Source of the DNA: Cristatella mucedo
Taxonomy: Eukaryota; Bryozoa; Phylactolaemata; Cristatellidae
Reading direction: 5' to 3'
Assembly: GCA_009760855.2 (NCBI GenBank)
Contig: WPIO01000006.1
Span: 1-64,000, forward strand
Length of the DNA: 64,000 nucleotides
The position numbers were made by a program, and so were the translations under genes. Shown here in pieces: positions 34,203 to 46,429 of this stretch. The notes beneath the pieces are model-generated. The model was not told the origin of the DNA. It worked only from the letters and a program-made list of their open reading frames with translations, and did not search any database. Each line of letters starts with the position of its first letter. Position 1 is the first letter of the stretch.

Positions 34203-35019
34203 TGCACTGGTGCAGCTCTCAGCTTAGCCGCGATGGGAGCCCTTGCCTTAGACGGGGGGGGGGTCGACTAGGGCGCCTAGTACAGACCCAGCTCCTGACT
34301 CACCTAGCTCAGGTTAGAATGGAGCTTTATGCAGGCGATGCGGTTAGGAGATGGAGCGACTAATGTGGTTGTCTTAGCGGGTTCGACTTGGACAGCTAGT
34401 ACAAGCCCGACTCCTGGTCTACCTGCTAAAGTTAGAATGAAGCCTGGTGCAGACGTTGCGGTCAGGATGTGCACCGACTAATATGCTGAAGTAGAAATAG
34501 CAGCGGCGCGCGAGGTCAGGAGTTGAGAGGGGAGAGAATATAATGAGACGAGTGAGAGCTTACTCAGACAGTTTGGGTAGTCGAGCAGAGACTACGCCCC
34601 GAGAGCTCAGGGCTGCAGCTTCGGAGTCGAGGCGAGACTACGCTTCAAGAGCACGAGAGGCAAACCTAGGACGACGGACAGCTAAGTGCAACTTAGACTG
34701 CGCAGTTGTGTTCTGCCGGCTACTCAGTTAGCTGCTCGTATCTTGGGGTGCTGTAGCAACCCGCCTTCGCAATTGCTAGCGACGCGCGCATAGGTTAGTG
34801 TATTATACCCGGGCTTCGGGAGTTCGCGCAGTTAACTCCGTCGGTCCGGTACGCGCCGCGTAAAGCGCTTGTGCCGGCGCGTAACCACTACTAACAGGCC
34901 CACAATAAATTGTTGCTTTCGGCACCCAGCTGTGGCCGCCTGTGTTTTAACCGCACGGCAGCACTGCATCACACAGTCCACCGGTAGAGAACCGGGGGAC
35001 GAACTTCTACGCGGTTACA
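34203..35019 (+). mobile_element. LTR-C, complete 3' LTR
   Basis: 817 bp starting TG (34,203) and ending CA (35,019). Its first 22 bp are missing from LTR-B. It holds a G9-10 run near 34,254 and only one copy of the ~77-bp subrepeat (at about 34,808). Flanks show no obvious target-site duplication because the upstream partner is recombined. Confidence 0.8.
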
Positions 35020-37212
35020 CCTCTGGGCCAAACCAGGACTATTCTCAACCAGGACTCTCTCACCAACTGCTCTCATAAACATCACTCAACAAAGAAAGAA
35101 AAATGAGATGCACAGAAGCTCAAACCAGACGTACGTAGTTCGAGCACGTCAGTAGCGTAGCGCCATTATCTAAAGGTCTGGTTCGCTGCGTCACAAGCAG
35201 CTTTATCGCGAGCGTACGCACGCGCGTCGCATGGCCCTCCTTGTTAGGTTCGGCTTCGCCGTAAGGTCGCCGAGCACGCGCTTCCTAAATTAAAGTATAG
35301 CGATATAGATTTTTCCGCGGCTTACGTGCGCATGCGTTTGACAAAAGACCGATTCTTTTTCGAACGACGGCAAGCATGCGGTGTGTCTGCTATCGGACCA
35401 AGATCAAATGAGTAGAACCAACTAGAAATCCCTCCCCGCCCCGCCCCCACCGAAGGCGGAGTAAGGTAACCCGCGCGGCGGCAGCGGCTGAGGATCTGGA
35501 GCACTGCTCTGCGGAGCTGGGCAACCTTTTCACACTAGAGCAGCCGAAAAGAAAAATTTAGGCAACTGGGAGTGACAAGATTTGCATTTAGCCGACGAAC
35601 GCTCGGCAGTTCGTCGGTACAAAGTCGCCTCCTCGGGACGACGCTGCAGCGAATCCCGCGTGCGAGGCAGAACGTTACGCTCAGAATTGCGACAGAACGC
35701 TATCAGACTATTGCAGCCGAGGGCGGAACGCAATCTACGAGGCACGACGGCTGCGAGGGCTAGCGAGACATCGGTCCTCCGGAACTGATACTGTGCTAGT
35801 CTCTCAAGAGTGACGTGGAGGCGCTGCAAGGAACGCGAAAGCTGGAGGGCGTGTCCGACGGCAAGTCATTTTTGGCCGCCGCTCCGAGAGCTCGCAAGAG
35901 CCCTCAGCCGCCGCCGATCTTAGCTACTTGTAATGCAACGAACGAACATTTCGTGTGCGAGCTGCATTCAGCATCGTTCTTCATTCAATGAACGAGAATT
36001 AACCACTCGTGCACCGCTGCTACTGAGCAAACGGTCCGATCGTACACGGCGAGTGGCCGCCGTGCGGGCGTTATGGTTACAATCATCGTCTCATCGCGGC
36101 TCCTGAACCTCGGTACTTCATTAAAAGCCTGCAGTGATGCGAGTCCTTTCGGATGCTAGAAAAATACTGTCGAAGCTGGTGCTTCGAAACGCGCTTAGCG
36201 AGTCGCAGTCGCGGAGCGGAATCGGTCGACCACGCCTATGCGTGGACCAGTGTTGCTAAGGGAACTGCGGTTTCCAAGTCCGCAGGTCAGAAACGCAGAG
36301 CTCGCTTTGGCGCTAGTTTTGCCCAGCCGCCGCTAAAAGCATACCGGCTAACCCCTGAACCGTTGAAGCACGGCACGCGATCTTTAGGTGCAGCACCAAT
36401 TCACGCAGGTATGCCTCCAACGGCGGAACACGGCTGCAATGAAAAGCAGCCTTACTTTAAGATAGAAAATCCGTGTCCGTAGCGTCAAGAAGTCCATTCT
36501 ACAGCCACGGAGGGCTACAGGCGTTCATTATTAGCCGCAGCGTGCTAAAACTCTCGTACGCATGGCGCCTACAGCGCCGCTCAGCAGTCTCACCTGAGGT
36601 CGAGAGGCCATCGGCAGCCCGTCACCTCAAAGCGCTGAGCTCAGCTGACTAACTTGTATATGACTTCGGCGCGCATCCATGCAATGTAGACTCTGGCATA
36701 GCCGAGTACTATCATTTATAATTCAAGAACTAAGAAGAATATCTAGCCAGACATGATCTAGCATATTTAGCTCGCTGCCATTTCGCTAGCACCTGTCGTG
36801 TGCTAAGTGCCGGTGGCAAAGGACTTTATTAAATTTCGGCGCCGCTCCTTCGCGCTCCTGCACCCGCATCCGCCATCAGAGGCGCTCCCCTACGCCTTCA
36901 CGTGCCGCAGCTGTGGTAAAAGAAAAAGCACTCCAATCGCGAATTACGGGGTTCAGTTTTCCGAAAGCCAAGTTTCAATGACCGCCTTTCATCGACAGTG
37001 GATTACGTTGGCGTGCTCCATCTGCACGACCGTCGCTGCGAAGATATTATTCGCGCATCCTGAATAATAGGGACTGGGAAGCGACGATATCGTAGTCTGC
37101 AGTTGGAAGGAATACAAAGTCCGAGTCATGTTACAGTCGCTCGGTTATACTCTATCAAAATTGGGCCTTGAAGTGAATTTCACATCAAGGCTAGCGCGAC
37201 ACGTGCGTGTCC
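35020..37212. other. CpG-rich stretch without a recognised gene
   Basis: GC- and CpG-rich compared with the LINE-filled surroundings, especially 35,150-36,500. A 109-codon plus frame (36153-36482) and an 86-codon frame (36807-37067) show no family features and no clear splice signals. It could be a CpG island or an unrecognised exon region. Confidence 0.4.
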
Positions 37213-37214
37213 CG

Positions 37215-38237
37215 CTGGAGCCATGAAATACTAATAATAACGATACGTTTGTATAGAATTCTCAGACAACTTAATCTCTTTATAGGCACTTCACGCGTGC
37301 TTTGAAGGAGGCATGATCGAATAATCAGTAGCAATCTGGCATGACGTCGCTGAGCATACATTAGTTAGGCGGTGGCTTGCACAGTGTCAACATGCAAAAT
37401 GTGGCTAGCGGTAGCATGCACAGTGTCAGCAAGCACAAGCGCACAAAGGACGAATCATAAGCACCCATTAAATTCTGCGAGAAACGGGTGCACTTAAGCT
37501 ACTTTTAGATTTCCTCAAGTCAGGGGGATGTCGTGACGTCAGTAGGGACTGGGTTCAATTCTTTGAGAGCCTACGAACTGAAGGCAAGGTCATCACAGGA
37601 TTGGACATTTTTGCGAGATATAGCTACAGATATTGACTCGGAAAAGCTGGTTGTACAATCCCTAAGCTGGTGAGGAGTAGTTTATGATAGGTGGTCTGAA
37701 GCCACACGATGAAGGGACGTAAATGAGAGTAACAGAAACTCCAAGTCGATGCGCTGCTTGATCAGAAGCCAGTGCAGGTTGACGAGAAGTGGTGGGATAT
37801 TACAACTGCGCTGCTGATGACAGACCAGCCTAGCTGCAGCGTTTTGCACCAAGTGTAAGTGCCTCATTGTTTACAGACCGGGGACCAGCAAGCAGTGAGT
37901 TATAGCAGTCGAAATGGGATATCACATATGCATGGATCAATTTGGATGTAGTATCACTGTCAAAGAAAACCCGAATTTTAGCAACGTTACGTAGCTGAAC
38001 GCGGGTATATTTGACTGCCGAGCTGATGCGGTCGTCTAATGAAAGGTCACTTTGAAACACGACACCTCGAGCAGATGCAACAGGAGATGTGCTGAGAGCC
38101 GATTTTGAACATTTGTCCAGCCTCAGAGACACATTTGGTTTTCCAGTAACTATCATGTTAATTTTAATCGTATCGCCATTCAATTTGAGAACTTCTGATG
38201 CCATCCATTCGTGGACGTCAGCAATACACGTAGCCAA
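37215..38237 (-). mobile_element. LINE-A copy, diverged subtype
   Basis: Minus-strand ORF2 from just after the catalytic box ('CIADVHEWMASEVLKLN', about 38,230-38,180) to the 3' tail at 37,215-37,300. Frameshifts interrupt it. Its 5' edge abuts the 3' tail of the next LINE-A copy. Confidence 0.75.
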
Positions 38238-40165
38238 TGATAATAACAATGCATGTGATACATTGCCCTAAGAAAACTCAGTGTCTTTCTAGGCACTTAG
38301 CATTTGCTACAAAGGAAGCACAATCGAATGGTTAGTGGTAGATTGCTCAATGACAACAACCACGTGGTTAGGTGTGACATGCACAGGGTCAGCATGCAAA
38401 TATGGTTAATGGCAGTATGCACAGTGTCAGCATGCCGCAGAAGCACATAAAGGACTGGTCACGTGGACCCACTAAATTCCGTGACAAGTAGATGAGTTTT
38501 TAGTTTCTTTTTAAATGTTTTAAAGTCAGTGGATGTCGTGAAGCAAGTCGGAAGTGAGTTCCAGGCTTTGGGAGTATATGGACGAAAGGTGCGATCTGAA
38601 AAGGATTTGAGGTTCTTACAACGAGTTGCATGAATTCGACGTGCTGGAGCTAATCACAGCAAAGGTGCAACTAATTATCATTTGCATATACGTGAAAGCC
38701 TAGATAGTCCTTTGAGATTACATAGGCGGCATAAGAGAGTCAGCATAACCTGAGAAAAGGAGAAGATATCTTCCACTGAGTTAGGTCCGGAATCATCGCT
38801 GTGCAGTGCCAGTGGTACCAGGCTAAGGGAGAGATACTCGAGAAGTACTTGGTGATCAATAGCATCAATGCTGCCGAAAAATCAAGCAAAACAAGCAGAG
38901 GAACCTTACTTAAGTCTTCAATTCTTTTAAGGTCGTCATACACCCGAAGCAGTGTTAACTCGGTACAAAGATGAGCTCTTAAATAGTCTACCAATTACTT
39001 GCAGTGTTTGATTTTTGAATGTAAGAGTTTAGCTGTTCTAAAAAAAATCTTAGCTGATTAAACAGCCTCTTTTTGTATAGCGACAGAAGAGCTTTTACTG
39101 CTATCACCACCGCTTGCAGTGGCGATAGAGAATCGCCCACAGCAGGAATCGAACCCACGACCTCGGGACCGAGGCCGTGAAAGCAACCACCTTACCTAGT
39201 GTGCCATCACGGTTCTACAACAACTTGTTCCAGTATCTTTAATAGGAGTGGAGAAGGGAGACTAGGCAGAGACTGCTTAGGTCCTCTTGCTGCATTCTTA
39301 GTTATTGGCATACAAATAGCCTTTTCTAAAGAGGCAGCGACAAGACCTCAGATTTCGGACATATTTATTGCCTTAGTTATACTCGGCATCAGCAGGTCTA
39401 TGCATCATAAAAGTAGAACAGTGGGAATATATTCTAGAGAACTAGTAGTCTTCATTGACCTGGAGATGAATTTCAACATGCACCTGTTCGTGGCCTCCTT
39501 TAATGTAGACATTGAGGTGCTGCACGTAATTTGAGCTCAGAGGTTCTCTTTAATTGATGGACAGGAGCCCAGAAGAGACGCTGTTACCTGAAAGACTGAC
39601 TTCTTATCTTGTCTATCTTGCTGGCAATGAAGCTAGAGAAGTGATCAGCTAGATTACCAAAATGATCACTAGGTAATGAGCCAACCAGAGAGTGGTTAAG
39701 AGGATGATGGATTTTAGGCATCATAAGCTTTTTTTCGTGCATCTGTGATTCAACAGTACTTTAAAGTAAGCTAAACTTGGCCTTTGCAATGATCCCTTTT
39801 TAGCATCTGCAATAGATTTCGTATGCCTAAAAAGATGGACAGTCAGTTTTGATCTTTTGTTTTCATTCTCATGCATGGGCTTAGTTGACCTCGTTTTAGA
39901 TCTGGGTTAAACCGTAGGCCGTCTGGGCGAGAGTTCACAGTGTGCCTAGCCACAGGTGTAAACTCATGATGCATTTCTGGTAGTATCGAATTGTAGCATT
40001 CTACGATCTTTGAAAAATCCCAATAGTGATTGAGCAGCTTTGGCAAAAAAGACATTTTCGTCAGTACAGCACTGATATCCACGGTCGTGAGGTTTCGTAA
40101 TTCGAAGACAATTTTGAGAATGGAGTAGAGCACACACAATAGACTGAATAATATCTGCATGACGT
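38238..40165 (-). mobile_element. LINE-A copy reaching upstream of the reverse transcriptase, split by a SINE
   Basis: The 3' tail lies at 38,238-38,310. C-terminal sequence follows to about 38,625, then an internal deletion, reverse transcriptase palm at 38,740-39,000 ('LLVLLDFSAALM') and fingers near 39,230-39,330 ('SLPSLPSPLLLKILEQVV'). Positions 39843-40160 code for the linker before the reverse transcriptase ('CYNSILPEMHHEF'). This makes it the copy reaching furthest 5' in the window. It is non-functional. Confidence 0.7.
39056..39216 (-). repeat. SINE-1 copy nested in LINE-A
   Basis: One of the best preserved SINE-1 copies. On the minus strand it reads 'GATGGCACACTAGGTAAGG', then the B-box 'GGGTTCGATTCC', then the end 'GAGGCTGTTTAATCAGC'. 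LINE-A sequence flanks it on both sides. Confidence 0.85.
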
Positions 40166-41087
40166 CTCATTAACAGAATTTGGTACTCGTAGCGGATGAT
40201 AGCATACAGTTCAACATGAGAATATTTTAGGGAGTACGCGAACCTTGTTGCTAGAAAGAGATTTTACGTAAATTAGCCACAAGAGCCAATGCATACAAGT
40301 CGGCTCTTGATGCGTCAATAATTCAATAAGGCAATAATTGTCAAAAGAAATGTTTGAATCACGTACAATGAGGAATTGTCAATTTATTTTCCGACGAAAT
40401 TCAAATTCAAATGAGATCAGTAAATTAAAAAAATATGGTGGATGCTTTACCGTGGGCAATAGATTACTCCCACCATTAGAAGCCTGTAGTCTGAGGAAGT
40501 CGTAATAGGAGATTTAAAAGACTGCTACGAGGAACTGCAAAAAGTTTCAAATAGAGGGAGACAATGTGAAAACGGAGACTTCTCAGTTTTAATTAATGGT
40601 GTGGTATGAAAGATGGACAAACGTGTTGGGATTGCGTCGGTTTCGGTCGCTTGTTCTGTCGATTTCCGCCAGGTCTCGGTCACAGCGAACCTGTCGAGGT
40701 GTCGACAATAATCATACTTTGTATTATTTGGGGTTCAATGCACATTGAGTGAGAATTCCAACGACAAGTGCAAGTAGCTGGACCGCTGGGGTAATAGCAG
40801 GCCTGATGACCACTGAGCTACATCGATTCAAAGCAGCGCTTGAGAGAGATCGCGACGTGGGGTGACTCGAGCCATTGCTTTGAATACCTAGCCTTGATGC
40901 CTTCGGCCAGTGTGGAGGCTTCGCACAGGCATTATTTTGAAAAGGCCCAATTCATGGATTCTGGAAACAGTAACCGAAACGAGGAATGCAGTTGGAGGGA
41001 CACAGCAAAATGAGATTAGGCACTCACGATCCTACCTCATACCGATAGACAGGTCAACGTTAACCGCTTGCTATTTCTGTAAACGTG

Positions 41088-41222
<135 letters not shown>

Positions 41223-41237
41223 CGTTCGGCTCTCAGC

Positions 41238-41442
41238 TGCCCTGCCCTGCCCTGCCCTACCCTGCCCTACCTTGCCCTGCCCTGCCCTGCCCTGCCCTGC
41301 CCTGCCCTGCCCCTGCCCTGCCCTCCCCTGCCCTGCCCTGCCCTGCCCTGCCCTGCCCTGCCCTGCCCTGCCCTGCCCTGCCCTGCCCTGCCCTGCCCTG
41401 CCCTGCCCTGCCCTGCCCTGCTCTGCCCTGCCCTGCCCTGCA
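41238..41442. repeat. (CCCTG)n pentanucleotide array, about 41 units
   Basis: Units are nearly all CCCTG, with a few CCCTA, CCTTG, CTCTG and one unit with an extra C. The array is 18 bp downstream of the CT array. Confidence 0.97.
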
Positions 41443-41830
41443 CCGAGGCAGCGACTGTCCTGCGACTCGGTAGCCTCTCTAGGTGCGCTAGCTTCTCTGG
41501 CGTCTGGTGTCGGGGTCGGCCATAACTAGCACCACTACAAGCACTGCCTTTGCGGTCAAAGAACCATGGTGCCACTACAGCACGCTTGCAATGATAGCCT
41601 GCGAGCCAAAGTAGCCACCCCAAACTGCTTCTTGGCGACCGACCGGCTGTACTTCCTCTCACCAGCGTCCTCTCCTTCATCCAAGACAGCTAGAAAATAG
41701 CCAGAGCGAAACGCTTCGGTTATCGGAGTTATCTGCCACTAAAGTCGCCGTTCGACTTTTCGTGCTCGAGCTGAATTCCACTTTGCCTCTCTCTCAAATT
41801 TCCACGCATGTTTGCACAGGTTTAAGCGGT

Positions 41831-42975
41831 CTTAGCCACCCCATGGCCACTAAGTACGAGGCTCGAGTGCGCATCGTATAGCATTGAGGCAACTCATCCT
41901 TTTAATGTACAGAAGGTACTTTCCCTGTAAATGCTAGTATTTGGCTTTCGCTCTCCCTCGGACGGCGCCCTTTGCTCTGGGCTGTACGGTATGTCAAATG
42001 ACCTACGTGCTCCGTACGACACTTCCGCGAAAAAATATTCGTGGCTCGTTCATTCCTTCGGCCCAGTTGGCATGGAGACTGGCTGTTGCTGGAATATAGA
42101 CCTGGGTGACATCATTGGGAATCACTTGGCACTGTTGACATCGGGATGGGGGAAGCCCCGCTTCCATACGGAGCCTAAAGTTCATTTTTAAATCCTGTTT
42201 GCGCTCACCAGCCGCCTGACGTGGGTGGCTCTCCTGCTATCACGCTGACAGGAGCCACTCCACCCACTTGTAACACCTCCGCCGCGCCCGAGCGGTGCCG
42301 TTCCGGAGACTTCGATCTTTCGTCTCGTCGTTGCGACGCCGTAGATCTTGTTTACCGATTGCCGACGGCCAGGATTTTGGAGATTCGGATTGCGATTGCA
42401 GAGATACTGGTTTGTGGCGTAATACTGAGATTCGGCAGTTTGATCGGGACATGAAAGAGTCGCACTAACTGCTCAGTAAGCTTGCCTAAGATGCCTTTTC
42501 CTCGAACGCACGTACATTGAGGCATTTCGTGTGCCTACTTTTGGACTCAAAAATAGCTTTACTTCCAGTGCCATTAAATGTCTTCTCATGACCATCGGTT
42601 TTTAGCATTTGTTTCAGAGCTGGCAAACCTATCGCAATTTGATTCTGCTCATGAACATTCATGGTCCATGGAGTCGAAGTAGCTCGAAGGAATAAACATT
42701 TTCGTAGATGATTTACAGATTGCTCTGGGTCTCGTAACCACTGTTGCTTTCTAGTTTCAAAACGAGCGAGACAAGTGGGACCGACCATTGTAAAGGTTAA
42801 ACATCTAGCAAGACGTAGACATCACATACTGTTCTGCAAGTGAAACCATTTGGATAAAACCTCGAATAACACTGTAAAGTAAGAATCGGCCAACTCAAAA
42901 GCTTAATTTATAAAGTTGAATCAGAGCGCCAGTGGCTAGAGTCCCAATTGCAGCAAACAAGAAGCGAATGCCTTT
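41831..42975. other. Unassigned insertion between halves of the distal duplicate
   Basis: No family is recognised. An 86-codon frame (41931-42191) is present without supporting features. The sequence is absent from the proximal duplicate, so it is insertion-derived or a local rearrangement. Confidence 0.35.
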
Positions 42976-42979
42976 TGGA

Positions 42980-43800
42980 GTAACGTATCTCCTTCTGTAA
43001 CTCCCACAAAGCCTTAAAGACTATGTGAATGTTACGCAAGAGAGATTTGTCTAGCCCACTCACAGCTTAAGCATCTTTCGGTACGCATTTGATAGCCAAC
43101 AGACTTCATCTCACGCAACAAAGAGAAAGTGGGATGCATAGCAGAGTCAGGAGAGCAGCTGAGGTAGTGAGTAGCATGGAAGTAGCAGCTCAAGGCCACT
43201 GGAAAGGACGAGTCATAGTCGGCAGCGGGAGAGTAGTTATCGTTTCGTAAGAATTGTGGATGTGGGCTCCACAGTCAAGGACCTGCAGAGCAAAAGCTTC
43301 TATCGCCAACGGTCTTCAAGCGGAGGAATGGGACAGCTTATTTATTGTCCATACAGGACCTAATGGCACAATGAGGCTGAAAGTGGTGCAGCAGTTCAGC
43401 TAGGTATGAAGGGGCCAAGCCGTGGTGGGCCTTGTGGGTCCGCATAAGAATTCGCTCTGTATCCGCTGATCAACCATCAGCCATATTTTAGCAACGGAAT
43501 CACGTGTTCAAACCTTTGGGATTTTCAAACTAGCCTTGCAGCCATATTCATAGCCATCAGCAGTGGCCTAGTCGCTTTTTTGGTAGCCCAGCCAAAAGAA
43601 AACTCCAATAATTAAGCCGAGATAGTGCTAAGGAGCTAGTTAAATTTTTTGCAAGCTACCATGGAAGACAGCTCCTAATCTTAGGTAGAGATATGACGTG
43701 ATGGCTAGCTGTAGATGCAGTCTTCTGAGTGAAGCTTTTTAAATTTAGGCAGTCCTCGAAAGCGACACCTAAATTCCGAGCTCGTGGTGATTGTTGCACA
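42980..43800 (-). mobile_element. LINE-B copy
   Basis: Minus-strand LINE-B 3' portion, same landmarks as 16,665-17,480: 3' end near 42,980, 'TTTCGGTACGCATTTGATAG' and 'CCAATAATTAAGCCGAGATA'. Heavily frameshifted. Confidence 0.7.
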
Positions 43801-44089
43801 ACAGCAAATAGTCATAACAGCACATCGGAGTGACCGATCCCACCACCTGGATGATAAAGTGCAAGCCGGTAGGGCCAGTCCCCATGGTGGGACCGGGTGA
43901 GGGTGGGCGAGGCTCTATGCATTCAAGCAGGAACGAATTTGCACCTAACCACAAGAGTTGCAAACGCACGCTCAGCCAGGCACCCAGACATCCGGTCTTC
44001 GAGAAACTACGAGAGCCAGAGCTGCTCCTGTGCATGTCGGTGGCAAAGCCAACGTAGCAAGCCTATTCAGACCATCCGCAAGTAATAGA

Positions 44090-44800
44090 ATGCGATGTAT
44101 CTCTGACTGAAATTCCACAAAGACTATATGGGTGTTACCCAGGAGTGTTTTGTATGGCGCACTCTCAGCCTAGGTGGCTTTCGGTACGTCCGGTAGCCAA
44201 TAGACTTCATCCCACGAAAGCAAAAGAGAAAGTGGGAAGCATAGCAGAATCAGGAGGGCAGTCGTGGTAGTGAGTAGCACGAGAGAAGTAGTTCAAAACT
44301 TCTTGAAAGGATGTGCAACATTCGGTAGAAGGACAATTGAGGTCGTTTCGTGAAAACCATGGAAGGGAGTCCCACAGTTGAGGACCTGCAAAGCAAAACC
44401 TTCCGTCGGCGACGCTCTTTAGGCAAAGGAGGAATGGAGCAGCCACTTCATTGTCCTTAGTGGACTTGAGGGGGCACGAGGAGGCTGAAACTCGTGCAGC
44501 ACTTCAGCTAGATAGGAAGAAGCCAGGCCGTGCCAAGCTAAGCGGGCATCGGAGGTCAGCGTAAGAATTTTGATCTATATCCGTTGATACCGGCTGCCAT
44601 CCAAGCTCTTTCAGCAAAGCAGACACATGTTTGAATCTTTGGGATTTATACTAGCCTTGAAGCTATTTTTATCAGCAGATGCAGTCACCTATTGGCTTGT
44701 TTATAGCCCTGCCAAAATAGAATTGCGTTAATCTAGTTGAGACATAACCAGCGAGCTAGTTAAATTTATTACGAGAAACAGGAAGAAGATCCTAGGAACT
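44090..44800 (-). mobile_element. LINE-B copy
   Basis: A second minus-strand LINE-B fragment. 'GPQLWDSLPWF' is visible in the 44446-44207 frame, matching the WNSLP region of the family. About 290 bp of unassigned sequence separates it from the preceding copy. Confidence 0.7.
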
Positions 44801-45227
44801 AGGCCACGATGAATGAACTACCATTTTCCCCTTGCTATGCACGGTGCACCTTAAACTCAGACCTGCAACTAACGAATCTTAAGATCATGCCTTTCGGATG
44901 TTTGGCTGAAAACTCGTTCGGAATAGTGCTTCCTCATATAAGCATGACCATATCATCAGGGGCTTCACGATTTCTGGCAGAGCCAATCCATTCCACTGTC
45001 ACTTACTTTGACAGCTGCCACTGCAGTGGTGCTTATGAGAGTTGAGTATTTTCTTGCGAATGCTGTGAGAAAAGCTGAATAGCACGAGCGCACGGGAGTC
45101 AATACGGCTTGTTAGCCATCGCTGCTTCTAGGCTGGTGTTACACTCGCTATGAGTGCAATGACACGCTCGCTGCCACCCACATCGAGAAAGCCCATACTT
45201 TCGCTGAAGAAATCCAAGATCAAGGTT

Positions 45228-45322
45228 AGAGTATTTGACGACCCAGGTCGTGGGCTTGAGCCCCGTAGGAATGCGTGAAGCGCCTGAATATAGATTAAGT
45301 TCTCTTAGGGTGCCATACAAAT

Positions 45323-45372
<50 letters not shown>

Positions 45373-45420
45373 TGCATGCGTGCGTGCTTGCGTGAGTGTG
45401 TGTGTGAATATTGGACGGCC
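45228..45420 (+). repeat. SINE-2 fragment followed by (TG)n and (TGCG)n
   Basis: SINE-2 body and tail ('AAGTTCTCTTAGGGTGCCAT') at 45,228-45,320, then (TA)4, (TG)n from 45,332 and TGCG repeats to about 45,390. It is absent from the proximal duplicate. Confidence 0.7.
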
Positions 45421-45786
45421 CAGATCCCAGACGTCCAGCTGTAGGGGAGTAAATATCCTTGCTCTTTCTGCCACTGCACTTCGGTGCTGCAAGGTTAGTG
45501 ATTGGTTCACTATGACTGGATGAGATCGTTCGAAAGTATAATGCATGCACAGCTATCCTCAACAGTATTCCTCAACCGTGCCCTCTCAAGGCTAGCTAGT
45601 ACTCAGAGAGAGCGACTTATTCCTGCTACTCTTTGTATCGTGGCTTAGCCTACCACCGCACTAAGCTGGGCTCAGGCGGGCCGCTTAGAGCAGACAACGT
45701 TCGGTTCTCACGAGATCTCGCTCGAGCGACGAGCTCATCGAGCGACGGCGAATAGTAAGGGCGTTCAGGTGCCTCTCCGCTGTAGA

Positions 45787-45923
45787 GTTTGTTTATCAAG
45801 CATGATATTACTCACCATTCAATTGCATTTCCCTTTGCAGCAAATGTAAAGCACCTAGAGAGATATTGAGTTCTCTGAGGGCGCTTTATCAAGTGCATTA
45901 TTATTATTATTACTATTATTACA
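45787..45923 (+). mobile_element. LINE-A 3' tail inserted in the distal duplicate
   Basis: A ~137-bp plus-strand tail ending in (ATT)n. The proximal copy has the empty site near 48,767-48,772 ('CCGCTCCACTGAG' next to 'CAGTACTGTCGG'). The insertion is therefore younger than the duplication. Confidence 0.7.
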
Positions 45924-46429
45924 GTGCTGGAGGCACGTCGGCTGGTGGAAAAGGCCGCAGCAGAAGCAGCCTTGGGTGCTGTCGAGGAGGCTGCACGATG
46001 TGGCTCCTCATGGATGAACCACTCGCTCCAGTGACCCAGATGCCGAGCGATCCTAGCAATTAGAAATGCAGCCCGAGCGATCGCTTTGGACGCTGTAGAT
46101 TCCCGCTAAGCTCGGAGCGCTCGATAGAGATCGCATGACTCCTCTCCGGCGATCTTAATTGCTCAGGAGAAACCCGGAATCCAGGGGTCGGACGAGCGGA
46201 ATCGCTGGCTCCACAGGCCCTTTGACGCCGAGGCAGTCACGGATTGGCCGGCCGCCAGTTTCGCTGCCGGGCATATAGCTCGCCATACGGCAGCGATTCG
46301 CTGAATTCGCTCGCGATCGGCGAGCCAGCCAAGCGAGGTACGATCGTCAGCGGCAGAGCATAGCCAGCTACAGTGAGCACATCGCCCCTTACTTACACAC
46401 CTGTACGCACTGGCCCCGAAACTACCGTC

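Larger units (their letters stand above)
44800..46410 (+). repeat. Duplicated flank, distal copy part 2, including a pseudo-promoter
   Basis: Similar by eye to 47,640-49,210 in the same order. Shared blocks include 'TCCATTCCAC.GT..CTTAC' (44,988 and 47,829), 'GAGAGCGACTTATTCCTGC' (45,607 and 48,381), 'AATCCAGGG' (46,169 and 49,025) and 'GGCGAGCCAGCCAAG' (46,319 and 49,131). The last block is the phenylalanine hydroxylase core promoter region. In this copy TATATAAA has become CATATAGC and no exon 1 follows. Confidence 0.7.

Noticed and set aside
45099-45562. His/Thr- and Cys/Val-repeat frames near 45.3 kb
   Set aside because: Caused by the TG/TGCG microsatellite following a SINE-2 fragment.
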